Shown here: one piece after another, positions 1 to 6,503 of the stretch
Position numbering within the stretch: position 1 is the first letter of the stretch
How the letters are laid out: each line of letters opens with the position of its first letter
From: Paludibacteraceae bacterium
Lineage (GTDB): Bacteria; Bacteroidota; Bacteroidia; Bacteroidales; Paludibacteraceae
Length of the DNA: 19,095 nucleotides
Direction: 5' to 3'
NCBI GenBank assembly: GCA_016302585.1
Contig: JAEDNI010000035.1
Coordinates: 1 to 19,095, forward strand
Program-made: the position numbers and the translations under genes
Notes under the pieces: model-generated
What the model saw: the letters and a program-made list of their open reading frames with translations, nothing else
The model's database searches: none
What the model was told of the DNA's origin: nothing

Positions 1-130
1 AAAAAGGAAAATAGCCATGCGGATAGTAGTGATAATGCTACACGCTGAATAGATTTTTGATCAGTCTAAAATTATCAAAAATTAAGAAAAATTAATACTG
101 ATGCAATAAAATTGTAAATAAAACCAAATA
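1..130. other. AT-rich gene-free stretch
   Basis: I see no gene here. The only structure is an AT-rich hairpin with arms ATTTTTGAT (53-61) and ATCAAAAAT (74-82). It has no GC-rich stem followed by a T-run, so I do not call it a terminator. The stretch lies beyond the terminator of the secreted-protein gene. Confidence 0.5.
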
Positions 131-260
131 AACCCTTTGAGTGCTTTAGAAGCGATGCTTCCTGTTCAAAGAGTTACCAAAATCCCCTTGTGAGCAAGCT
201 CCCAGATGGCTTTTACTAATTTTTTGCACACTCTTCGAGTTAAAGCACTCCAAGCGATAA
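131..260 (-). repeat. Cloverleaf-folding intergenic element, copy 1
   Basis: A closing stem of 10 perfect pairs (GAGTGCTTTA 139-148 with TAAAGCACTC 241-250) encloses three hairpins. Hairpin 3 is GAAGC 149-153 with GCTTC 157-161. Hairpin 2 is an imperfect stem, AAAATCC 179-185 with GGCTTTT 208-214, topped by TGTGAG/CTCCCA around a CAAG loop. Hairpin 1 is ACTC 230-233 with GAGT 237-240. The flanks are ATAAACCC on the left and GCGATAAACA on the right. It aligns along its length with the copy at 3161-3294, and shares fold and flanks with the copy at 4437-4575. It lies 3' of the secreted-protein gene, beyond that gene's terminator. Role unknown: structured RNA or a small non-autonomous repeat. Confidence 0.72.
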
Positions 261-296
261 ACAAAAATAAAAACAGCCCGCCGAAGCGAGCTGTTT
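255..296 (-). terminator. Intrinsic terminator of the secreted-protein gene
   Basis: Read on the minus strand, AAACAGC pairs with GCTGTTT (positions 290-296 and 271-277). The stem continues through TCGC/GCGG with one U-G pair to a TTCG tetraloop, giving 11 pairs. A T-rich tail follows at 270-255. It begins 23 bases after the stop codon at 320-322. A smaller hairpin (AGCCT/AGGCT, about 301-313) lies in between. This is the clearest intrinsic terminator in the window. Confidence 0.88.
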
Positions 297-319
297 GGGA
301 GCCTAAAAGGCTATTTCTT

Positions 320-1891
320 TTATTCGATTACCGAACCAAGAGCGTTGTACTTCACGCCGTTCTTGATGATGATCAGTTGACCGTTCTCAAACATCTTGAT
401 AGCCTTCTCGCCAACAACGGTGTTATCAATAGCGGTACTCGAAGCTTCTTCAGCAGTAATGAAGTAAATCTGCGGGTTGCTGCTATAGATTGTAACTACA
501 CCGTAGATGTTATACTTCTTGCCTGCCGTGAAAGAATAGCCGTTCTTGAATTGGTTACGAACTGTCACACCATTGATAGTGATATTCGACTGCGTACCCT
601 CTGCAAAAGCAGCCTCTTCTGCAAACTCGACATTCTGCATAACGATGTACTTGTTTACATCTGTAAGAGCAACCTCTGTTACCACTTCAGCTGCAGGAGC
701 CTCACCCGGAGTTGCCACAATAGCTGTAACTTGTTCAGCACTCGGTTTTACCTCGTAAACGCCATTGTAGATATCTACTACACCAGCAACCTCAGAGAGC
801 ACGTCACCAGCCTTGAATGCATCGTTAGCGGCCGGGAGGAAGACAAGCATGGAAGCGGTAGCATCCTTTACCCAAACGTTTTTGCCGTTTACATATGTAA
901 CAACAACATCGTTCAGAGCAACAGCATCATTCTTAGCCAAAGTATATACCTCAGCACAGGTTTTCTTAACAACCGGAGCCGGAACGAGAACTGCGTATTC
1001 GCAAGCAGCCGTAGCAGGAACTTTTACATTTTGAACCATCCAACGGCCAGGCCAGTTAACAGTCGACCAAAGAATCTCAAAAGTAACAGAGTCGTTTACA
1101 GCCTCCGGAGTAGTGAATTCAACAGCCATAGCTGTTGCACCGCCTTCAGCTACATCTTCGCCCGTGGAAGCAAGACCAGTTACCTGCAGGTAGTCGAACA
1201 TCTGCGTATTCTTTGCCGCATCCTGGTCAATACGAACGATAGTCTTGCCTGCCTTTGCACCAATAGAGAGGAGAACGAAAGAGTTCGGATCTGCGTTAGC
1301 TGCGAAGAAGTGCCCTACCTCAGTCTGGCAATACGGAGCAACTACCGGTTCCGGAGCAGGTTCTCCGCCGCCTTCGCCTTCGCCAAGTTCGATAGTAATG
1401 TATGCGATATACGAAGCAGCAGCGCCATTCAGAAGATCAAAATACTTTTTGCCTGTTACATCGAATGCATAAATCTTCACATCACATTCAGCAGCTGCTC
1501 CGTTTTTATCTGTAAACGCATACTTACCGTCTGAGGCTTCCGGCTTAGCAACAGCCTCCAACGCATCTTTTGCTGTACCAGCAGACAGAGTAAACTCTTT
1601 GTCATTTTGAGTTGCTACGGTAATCGTCTTCAAAGACAATTCACCGTTGTTCTTAATTTCGCCGGCTCCATTAGCGCTCTTGCGCAATTGTATAAAAGAC
1701 TTGGCAGCAGCGGCTACAGGAGTCCCCTTACCATTGTACATCGCAGCAGTATAAGCGAATTCCACATCGCTTAAAGTAAATGTACCATCACCATAACTAC
1801 TCTTAAAGCTTTCAGCAGTAATAGTAATGCTTGCTGCCATCATGCTACCTGCGAAGAGGACGGCAGCGATTAAAGAGAATAATTTTTTCAT
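320..1891 (-). CDS. Secreted OB-fold-like repeat protein with T9SS-like tail
   Basis: A 523-residue exported protein of unknown function. Residues 1-20 form a Sec signal peptide (MKKLF, hydrophobic core, small residues ending MMAA). The mature part is rich in Ala, Val and Thr and looks all-beta. A Gly/Glu/Pro-rich linker near residues 170-182 separates an N-terminal module from later ones. Residues about 310-390 (from TCAEVYTL) and 405-485 resemble the OB-fold-like domains common in Bacteroidota secreted proteins; I cannot assign a ligand. The last 40 residues (AIDNT, then ENGQLIIIKNG and YNALG) match the short tail seen on many Bacteroidales surface proteins and resemble a type IX secretion sorting domain. 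It has its own promoter and leader (1892-2069) and its own terminator (255-296), so it is probably monocistronic. Exported status is well supported; surface location is inference. Confidence 0.85.
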   Translation of the reverse strand: MKKLFSLIAAVLFAGSMMAASITITAESFKSSYGDGTFTLSDVEFAYTAAMYNGKGTPVAAAAKSFIQLRKSANGAGEIKNNGELSLKTITVATQNDKEFTLSAGTAKDALEAVAKPEASDGKYAFTDKNGAAAECDVKIYAFDVTGKKYFDLLNGAAASYIAYITIELGEGEGGGEPAPEPVVAPYCQTEVGHFFAANADPNSFVLLSIGAKAGKTIVRIDQDAAKNTQMFDYLQVTGLASTGEDVAEGGATAMAVEFTTPEAVNDSVTFEILWSTVNWPGRWMVQNVKVPATAACEYAVLVPAPVVKKTCAEVYTLAKNDAVALNDVVVTYVNGKNVWVKDATASMLVFLPAANDAFKAGDVLSEVAGVVDIYNGVYEVKPSAEQVTAIVATPGEAPAAEVVTEVALTDVNKYIVMQNVEFAEEAAFAEGTQSNITINGVTVRNQFKNGYSFTAGKKYNIYGVVTIYSSNPQIYFITAEEASSTAIDNTVVGEKAIKMFENGQLIIIKNGVKYNALGSVIE

Positions 1892-1912
1892 GTTTTTAAA
1901 AAATTTAAAACC

Positions 1913-1975
1913 ATGGAGCTTCGGCTTCGTCGAGTTGCGTAAGCGAGCTTACACTCGACTTGCACGAACCTTCAT
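1913..1975 (-). promoter_or_regulatory. Long hairpin in 5' leader of the secreted-protein gene
   Basis: The 5' leader, predicted at about 140 nt, contains one long imperfect hairpin. The core is GTCGAGT 1929-1935 with ACTCGAC 1953-1959, and GTAAG 1939-1943 with CTTAC 1948-1952 around a CGAG loop. Weaker pairing extends outward to ATGGAG (1913) and CTTCAT (1970-1975). It ends about 20 bases before the ATG. A role in mRNA stability or translation control is possible. It is a single hairpin rather than the cloverleaf of the other intergenic elements. Confidence 0.55.
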
Positions 1976-2037
1976 AATTAGTTAAACAAAAAGTTGATTA
2001 TATAAAGTTAAAACTTTAGTTCACATAATTTCGGCTG

Positions 2038-2069
2038 CAAAGGTACGGCTTTTTTTTCGAATATGCAAA
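2038..2069 (-). promoter_or_regulatory. Bacteroidota promoter for the secreted-protein gene
   Basis: On the minus strand there is TTTG (2066-2069), a 20-nt spacer, and TACCTTTG (2038-2045), matching the Bacteroidota primary sigma consensus TTTG / TAnnTTTG. Transcription would start near 2031, giving a leader of about 140 nt. The box and spacer match the tRNA promoter at 18961-18992 at about 28 of 32 positions. Confidence 0.82.
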
Positions 2070-2085
2070 TTTATTTTGTTTTTTT

Positions 2086-3156
2086 TTATTTTTTATGCGC
2101 CACGACGAATAATTGCACCGAATTAAAGAGATTTTGCCAGATGATATATGCCGCCGCACCGAGTGAAGAAAGCGGATCGAGATACATCTGCGCTATCCAA
2201 ACACCCAATGAGGTATTTTTCTGGCCAAATGCTTGTCCGGCCGTAATAGACGAGACTCCCGCCATGGTCTTAGGAGCCGCAGCAGGGTTAATGAGCACAT
2301 CCTGATAATCTTTGCCCTTACTCGGCGCAGGTAATTTATACCCTATCCATTTACCCAAACCGAACTGTAGCAGGCAGGCAAAGAAGGAGCATGCTAATAA
2401 AATTAGCATATTGGTCATTTGTGATTGGTAATTGGTAATAACTGTTTGTGTGACTGTAGCAGAGAGCACGATGATCGAGGCCACCCAGAGATAGAAAGGA
2501 AGCAATGCCAACTTTTTAGATAGGACAAACTCGGGAACCCCACCCTTCCCCTCCCCACAAGGGAGGGAAGCATATTTTCGTCGATAATAAGCATTGAATC
2601 CTAAACGGAGGAGCCAGGCGCTGAAGAACGGAACAAGCAACAACGGCGCCACACGGCTGAGAATAAGTACAAACGCCGGCCAGAATTGCTCCGCAAATTG
2701 GTAATTGGTCATTTGTAATTGGTCATTTATTAATGGGAAGGTGGCGGGTACAATAATCGCCGTGGCGAAGTTAGAGAGGAGCGTGAAGGTAGTCAGGTTC
2801 TGAATAGAACCTCCCATCTTACCGGCTATAATCGGTGCGGCAGTAGCCGTAGGCATGATGAAGCAAATCATTATGCCTTGCGCCAATATCGGATCGTTCG
2901 TCAGGTATGAAACACCTGCATAACTGCCAAAACTCAAAATCATCTGTGCTGCCAATACCACCCAATGCCATTTATGCAACCGCAAATCAAGCGGGTTGAC
3001 CTTACAGAACGTAAAGAAGAGCATAAAGAAGATCAACCACGGCAACAGCGGTTTCAGCGGGAGAAGCCATGGGTATAAAAGGGCGCCGATGAGCATCGAG
3101 AGCCAAAGCGCGTTGGAGTCAAAGAATTTTCTCATTTTATTAAAAGAAAAAAACAT
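2086..3156 (-). CDS. BASS-family (bile acid:Na+ symporter-like) transporter
   Basis: A 356-residue polytopic membrane protein with about ten hydrophobic segments. It resembles the SBF-like/BASS transporters of Bacteroidota: a conserved MPTATAAP stretch in the first half and a GQKNT...YLDPLSS stretch near the C-terminus, in the positions of the family's crossover helices. The substrate cannot be inferred; the superfamily includes bile acid, organic acid and arsenite carriers. Three repeat-derived insertions interrupt it in frame: heptamer tracts at residues about 144-153 (INDQLQMTNYQ) and 240-249 (ITNYQSQMTN), and the 33-bp GC-rich element at 197-207 (SLPCGEGKGG). These fall in predicted loops or loop edges. 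The start at 3156 (MFFSFNK) could instead be the ATG at 3135 (MRKFF), which removes seven residues. No Shine-Dalgarno site is visible. Confidence 0.8.
   Translation of the reverse strand: MFFSFNKMRKFFDSNALWLSMLIGALLYPWLLPLKPLLPWLIFFMLFFTFCKVNPLDLRLHKWHWVVLAAQMILSFGSYAGVSYLTNDPILAQGIMICFIMPTATAAPIIAGKMGGSIQNLTTFTLLSNFATAIIVPATFPLINDQLQMTNYQFAEQFWPAFVLILSRVAPLLLVPFFSAWLLRLGFNAYYRRKYASLPCGEGKGGVPEFVLSKKLALLPFYLWVASIIVLSATVTQTVITNYQSQMTNMLILLACSFFACLLQFGLGKWIGYKLPAPSKGKDYQDVLINPAAAPKTMAGVSSITAGQAFGQKNTSLGVWIAQMYLDPLSSLGAAAYIIWQNLFNSVQLFVVAHKK
2410..2437 (-). repeat. ATTGGTN heptamer tract inside the transporter gene
   Basis: Four heptamers in exact register: ATTGGTC, ATTTGTG, ATTGGTA, ATTGGTA (plus strand). 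On the coding strand they are translated within the ITNYQSQMTN segment. Confidence 0.9.
2536..2568 (-). repeat. 33-bp GC-rich element, copy A (inside transporter)
   Basis: On the plus strand it begins AACCCC, has CCCCTCCCC in the middle and ends CAAGGGAGGGA. It matches the copies at 3546-3578 and 3872-3904 apart from a few positions. It is translated in frame as part of SLPCGEGKGGVP. The CCCTCCC and GGGAGGG parts make the half palindromic around CAAG. Confidence 0.9.
2697..2724 (-). repeat. ATTGGTN heptamer tract inside the transporter gene
   Basis: Four heptamers in register: ATTGGTA, ATTGGTC, ATTTGTA, ATTGGTC, with a decayed fifth (ATTTATT). Translated as part of INDQLQMTNYQ between two predicted membrane segments. 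Confidence 0.9.
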
Positions 3157-3160
3157 TAAA

Positions 3161-3294
3161 AACCCTTTTACGCGCTTTAAGCTACGCTCTATGCGTACTT
3201 TGTTGTAAAAAACTCCTTGCGTGCAAGCACACAGATAGTTTTTTCCACCAAACTCCGCACCCCTTACTGGGTAAAGCGCGCAAAAGACATAAAC
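3161..3294 (-). repeat. Cloverleaf-folding intergenic element, copy 2
   Basis: The closing stem is 3165-3179 (CTTTTACGCGCTTTA) with 3272-3286: 15 positions, one of them U-G only on the minus-strand transcript. Hairpin 3 is TACGC 3183-3187 with GCGTA 3193-3197. Hairpin 2 is AAAAAACT 3207-3214 with AGTTTTTT 3237-3244, topped by TGCGTG/CACACA around CAAG. Hairpin 1 is CCC 3260-3262 with GGG 3269-3271. It aligns with copy 1 (131-260), sharing AACCCTTT, GCAAGC, CAGAT and ATAAACA, but most stems have changed on both sides. It begins 16 bases after the dusB stop (3310), in the gap before the transporter gene. Confidence 0.72.
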
Positions 3295-3309
3295 ATATAA
3301 AACAATTAT

Positions 3310-4368
3310 TTATCCATTACCCCATTGGGCGACGATGGAGTCCATGATAGCAAAGACTTCTTCTTTCGTGTCGGCGCGGAGGAGGGCGATGCGGGTTTGC
3401 TTGAAATCCGGTAAGCCTTTGAAGACCGGCGAAGCCGCAAAATGACGACGCGAATGGAGGATACCTTTGCGTTCGTCATTGCCGCACCAGGCGATGGCGG
3501 AAAGCACATGTTCTTTTAGAACGGCGACTTTGTCGGACATGGAGAAACCCCTCCCTGCCCCTCCCCTCAAGGGAGGGAAAGAAGGATCCAAGGCGGCTTT
3601 CATTTCGGCGAAGAGCCATGGGGCACCAAAGGTGGCGCGACCGATCATGATGGCATCTACGCCATAGCGTTCGAAGCACTCTTTTGCGCGTTCGGGCGTG
3701 CACACGTCCCCGTTCCCTATTATAGGTATATGTATCCGTGGGTTGTTTTTCACTTCCCCGATCAACGTCCAGTCGGCTTCGCCGCGATACATTTGAGAAC
3801 GGGTGCGACCATGGATAGCAAGTTCCTGAATACCGCAGTCCTGAAGAGCAAGAGCAAGTTCGACAATAAAGAACCCCTCCCCACCCCTCCCCTCAAGGGA
3901 GGGAGTGTTGAGTCCCAAGGGATTAACACGGGGTAGGAGGTCGGCTTCGTCCCATCCGAGGCGGGTTTTGGCTGTTACCGGTGTGTGCACCGCATTGACG
4001 ACGGCTTTGGCGATCTCCAGCATCTTCGGTACGTCGCGAAGCAGTCCTGCTCCGGCTCCTTTGCCCGCCACTTTCTTCACCGGGCAGCCGAAATTAATAT
4101 CGATAAAGTCGGGTTTGGCCGTCTCTACGATACGTGCCGCATCAGCCATCGCTTCGGGTTCCCGTCCGTATATCTGAATGGCTACCGGTCGCTCCGCATC
4201 GTGGATCGTCAGTTTGCGCGTGGTAGAAGCGATATCGCGCACCAAGGCATCGGCGTTCACAAACTCCGTATAAACACGATCCGCTCCGTAGCGTTTGCAG
4301 AGCATGCGGAAGGCTGGATCGGTAACATCCTCCATGGGAGCGAGATATAATGGGTGGTTGCTAGTCAT
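3310..4368 (-). CDS. dusB: tRNA-dihydrouridine synthase (DusB type)
   Basis: FMN- and NADPH-dependent reduction of uridine to dihydrouridine in the tRNA D-loop. Family features are clear: LAPMEDVTDPAFR near the N-terminus, NFGCPVKKV with catalytic Cys95, AGAGLLRD, TAKTRLGW, AIHGRTRSQMY with flavin-binding His186, IGNGD (219-221) and MIGRATFGAPW. At 352 residues it is longer than the usual 320-330. The excess comes from two in-frame insertions of the 33-bp GC-rich element, at residues about 143-167 (NTPSLEGRGGEGFF) and 261-276 (FPPLRGGAGRGFS). They lie between conserved blocks, so activity may survive. The start at 4368 gives the canonical N-terminus. The gene sits between two cloverleaf elements; a lone TATCTTTG box (minus strand, 4429-4436) might serve it. 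Confidence 0.95.
   Translation of the reverse strand: MTSNHPLYLAPMEDVTDPAFRMLCKRYGADRVYTEFVNADALVRDIASTTRKLTIHDAERPVAIQIYGREPEAMADAARIVETAKPDFIDINFGCPVKKVAGKGAGAGLLRDVPKMLEIAKAVVNAVHTPVTAKTRLGWDEADLLPRVNPLGLNTPSLEGRGGEGFFIVELALALQDCGIQELAIHGRTRSQMYRGEADWTLIGEVKNNPRIHIPIIGNGDVCTPERAKECFERYGVDAIMIGRATFGAPWLFAEMKAALDPSFPPLRGGAGRGFSMSDKVAVLKEHVLSAIAWCGNDERKGILHSRRHFAASPVFKGLPDFKQTRIALLRADTKEEVFAIMDSIVAQWGNG
3546..3578 (-). repeat. 33-bp GC-rich element, copy B (inside dusB)
   Basis: Same element as 2536-2568, same orientation. It is read in a different codon phase from the other two copies, giving FPPLRGGAGRGF. Confidence 0.9.
3872..3904 (-). repeat. 33-bp GC-rich element, copy C (inside dusB)
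   Basis: Same element and orientation as copies A and B, read in the third codon phase as TPSLEGRGGEGF. It lies in a roughly 25-residue insertion between the TRLGW block and the helix preceding AIHGRTR. Confidence 0.9.
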
Positions 4369-4428
4369 TTATTAATTAAAGAAAAATGCGCTTTGCTTAC
4401 AAAAATAATTAAAAATAAAGAAAATAAA

Positions 4429-4436
4429 CAAAGATA
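4429..4436 (-). promoter_or_regulatory. Possible -7 box upstream of dusB
   Basis: TATCTTTG on the minus strand, about 60 bases before the dusB ATG, matches TAnnTTTG. No TTG is found at the expected 20-nt spacing; that position falls inside the left arm of the cloverleaf element. Weak candidate. Confidence 0.3.
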
Positions 4437-4575
4437 AACCCTGATTATTGTTGGTTGGTACTGCGCACCTCGAATCTTTACACAAGCGACTTATTTTTAA
4501 ATAAATTTAACATAACTCGTTTGTATAAATCTTCGACTCAAAAGAGTCAACCAAGCAATAATCAGCGATAAACAT
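4437..4575 (-). repeat. Cloverleaf-folding intergenic element, copy 3
   Basis: The closing stem pairs CTGATTATTG and TTGGTTG (4441-4457) with 4548-4565, with one bulged base (4555). Hairpin 3 is GGTAC 4457-4461 with GCACC 4465-4469, fully paired only as minus-strand RNA. Hairpin 2 is 4477-4489 with 4517-4529 (12 of 13 pairs on the minus strand counting wobble), with an AT-rich inner loop. Hairpin 1 is GACTC 4535-4539 with GAGTC 4544-4548. Flanks AAACCCT and GCGATAAACA match copy 1. Interior sequence is largely unrelated to copies 1 and 2, yet the order and spacing of helices are the same. It starts 9 to 19 bases after the stop of the HD-hydrolase gene. Confidence 0.68.
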
Positions 4576-4583
4576 AAATAAAT

Positions 4584-6473
4584 TTATTTCTCTTTATTCA
4601 ATGTGGGATAAGAAATACGATGATGATTCATGGCCGTGAGGCGGGAGACAAAGACCTGACGGATGGCATCGACATCCTTGAAACTAAGCGGCGTCTCGTC
4701 GAACTGGCCATCGGCAATCTGCGCATCAATCATCTGGTTAACCGCCTTGGCGATGGACTCTTCGGAGAAGTCCTCCAGACTGCGCGAACGGGCTTCGATG
4801 GCATCGGCCATCATGAGGATAGCCGCCTCTTTGGAGGTCGGTTTGGGTCCCGGATAGCGGAAGAGCGACTCATCTACTTTCTCATTCGGATGCGCGTTGC
4901 AATAGGTGTTATAGAAATAGCGCACGAGGGAGGTACCATGATGGGAAGTGATGAAATTAATGATGACTTCCGGCAGATGATGCTTGCGCGCCAGACGTTC
5001 TCCTTCCGTCACATGCGCCATGATGACTTGCGCTGCATCCCGCGGGTCCAGTTTCAGAAGCGGGTTCTCTGAACCCTGTTGATTCTCTACAAAATAGAGC
5101 GGATCAACGATCTTACCTATATCATGATAGAGCGCACCCGTACGAACCAACAACGCATTGGCGTTCGCTACTTTCGCGGCCTCCGAAGCCAAGTTCGACA
5201 CCTGCATCGAATGCTGGAACGTTCCCGGTGCTTTCTCGGCCAAGAGATGGAGCAGGTCCGAATTGATATCCGCCAATTCGACCAGCGTGATGGACGAGAT
5301 AAAATGGAAGACTTTCTCAAACAGATAGATCAGACCGTAACAACCGACGATGAGCAAAGCGCTGATGAAGAAATAGAGGTAGTTCCAAGCCACGATAGTT
5401 GTGAAGACGCCGGTTTGGGCAAACGTGATGGCCGTATAAGCGATTGATTCCGCCAGTAAGATCCATCCTGCGGTCTGCAACAACTGTGCTCGGCGCGTGA
5501 GATCGAAGAGCGAAGACACGGCTACCATGCCGACCGCCATCTGGATGAAGAAGAACTCCACCGGAGCGGGCACAATGACCGACGTGATGAGGATGGTCGT
5601 CAAATGCAGAGAGAGGGCCGTGCGGGAATCCAAGAACACACGCGTCAGGATAGCCACCCAGGCAAAGGGCACCAGATAGATAGACAGGCCAAACCGGAGC
5701 GCCAGACAAGCCAAGGCGATGACAATAAAGATCTGCAAGCAGAAGAAAAGCATCACCGAAGTCCGGCGGGCATAGTTCGGACGGAAGACAGCCAGATAAA
5801 TCACAAACAGACTCAGGAACAATACCACGAGAATCGACTCACCCAAAAGCGAGAGTTTCTTTTGCTTATTGCCTGCATTCTCATCTTTGTATGCACGCTG
5901 GAGGGAGTGCAGCACCTGGTAGGTACGCTCGTTAACGATCTCGCCCTGCTCGACGATTCGTTCGTTCTTCTGCACCATACCTATGGTAGGCGATAGCGTA
6001 GCTAAAGTCTTCTCACGCATTGACTCGGTGCGTGCCGTATCACGAACGAGGTTCTGGTCTATGGAATAGCCATAGCATTTGTACGCCGAAGCAGGCGTAT
6101 AGAGTTCCGAAAGGGAATAGTTCTTATACCCGCCGCCTCGCTGCGGAATAGCTACGCGGGAATATTCTTCGCTTTGCAGCCACTCCATCTCATCGAGCGA
6201 GATCACCATCACTTCTCTTTGCACGCGGGGGATATATTTATAATAAGGAGTGAAGGTGGAAAGCAATTGCTTCTCCTCCTTCGCCATCTGCTCATCGGTC
6301 TTATAGATCGGAAAGTCAAAATCCGCCCTCAGCGTAGCGTAGCCCCAAGGTTTTCCTACTTCGTAATGATAGCGGAAGGAATTGTTATACTGCGGGAAAA
6401 GCAACACAATGACAGCCGCTAAGATAACAAACGCACTAACGCGCAAAATCTGTGTAGGGATGTGGAATTTCAT
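4584..6473 (-). CDS. pgpH: 7TM-HD phosphohydrolase (PgpH-like c-di-AMP phosphodiesterase)
   Basis: A 629-residue membrane hydrolase. An N-terminal membrane helix (about 8-28) is followed by an extracytoplasmic region to about residue 200, a bundle of hydrophobic segments (about 205-395), and a cytoplasmic HD domain. The HD signature GALYHDIGK is near residue 449. Further metal-ligand candidates follow in IMAHV, TSHHGTS and MMADAIEARSRS. This layout matches the 7TMR-HD family, whose characterised member PgpH degrades c-di-AMP; the substrate here is inferred by family. The extracytoplasmic part looks shorter than in Firmicutes PgpH (about 720 residues in total). The 30 bases before its ATG consist almost wholly of four ATTGGTN heptamers, with no Shine-Dalgarno motif. 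It follows the GGGPS-TadA gene closely and is probably co-transcribed with it. Confidence 0.88.
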   Translation of the reverse strand: MKFHIPTQILRVSAFVILAAVIVLLFPQYNNSFRYHYEVGKPWGYATLRADFDFPIYKTDEQMAKEEKQLLSTFTPYYKYIPRVQREVMVISLDEMEWLQSEEYSRVAIPQRGGGYKNYSLSELYTPASAYKCYGYSIDQNLVRDTARTESMREKTLATLSPTIGMVQKNERIVEQGEIVNERTYQVLHSLQRAYKDENAGNKQKKLSLLGESILVVLFLSLFVIYLAVFRPNYARRTSVMLFFCLQIFIVIALACLALRFGLSIYLVPFAWVAILTRVFLDSRTALSLHLTTILITSVIVPAPVEFFFIQMAVGMVAVSSLFDLTRRAQLLQTAGWILLAESIAYTAITFAQTGVFTTIVAWNYLYFFISALLIVGCYGLIYLFEKVFHFISSITLVELADINSDLLHLLAEKAPGTFQHSMQVSNLASEAAKVANANALLVRTGALYHDIGKIVDPLYFVENQQGSENPLLKLDPRDAAQVIMAHVTEGERLARKHHLPEVIINFITSHHGTSLVRYFYNTYCNAHPNEKVDESLFRYPGPKPTSKEAAILMMADAIEARSRSLEDFSEESIAKAVNQMIDAQIADGQFDETPLSFKDVDAIRQVFVSRLTAMNHHRISYPTLNKEK

Positions 6474-6501
6474 ATTGGTGATTGGTGATTGATGATTGGT
6501 G
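6474..6501 (-). repeat. ATTGGTN heptamer tract filling a ribosome-binding region
   Basis: ATTGGTG, ATTGGTG, ATTGATG, ATTGGTG abut the start codon of the 7TM-HD gene (6471-6473) and fill the gap to the upstream stop (6504-6506). The leader next to the ATG is therefore entirely repeat. Confidence 0.9.
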
Positions 6502-6503
6502 AT

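Noticed and set aside
206..1534. A 442-codon open frame on the plus strand, opposite the secreted-protein gene
   Set aside because: It is antisense to a gene with signal peptide, sorting tail, promoter and terminator. Its product is rich in Cys, Arg and Ser, shows no domain, and starts within the cloverleaf element.
2410..2724. Heptamer tracts as CRISPR repeats
   Set aside because: The units are 7 bp with no spacers, and no cas genes are present.
3546..3904. GC-rich elements as transcription terminators or pause hairpins
   Set aside because: They lie inside intact coding sequence, have no adjacent T-run, and only part of the element is palindromic.
3865..3945. Intein or extra domain in DusB
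   Set aside because: The insertion is only about 25 residues, low in complexity, and explained by the 33-bp repeat also found in the transporter gene.
131..4575. Cloverleaf elements as integron attC sites of a cassette array
   Set aside because: The gene-element-gene alternation is suggestive, but the ends do not fit the attC cores (RYYYAAC / GTTRRRY), no integrase is in the window, and the genes between are housekeeping genes.
5317..5709. 130-codon minus-strand frame inside the 7TM-HD gene and similar long shadows elsewhere (4620-5072, 10920-11447, 14961-15662)
   Set aside because: All lie within well-supported genes in another frame, have biased composition and no recognisable domain.
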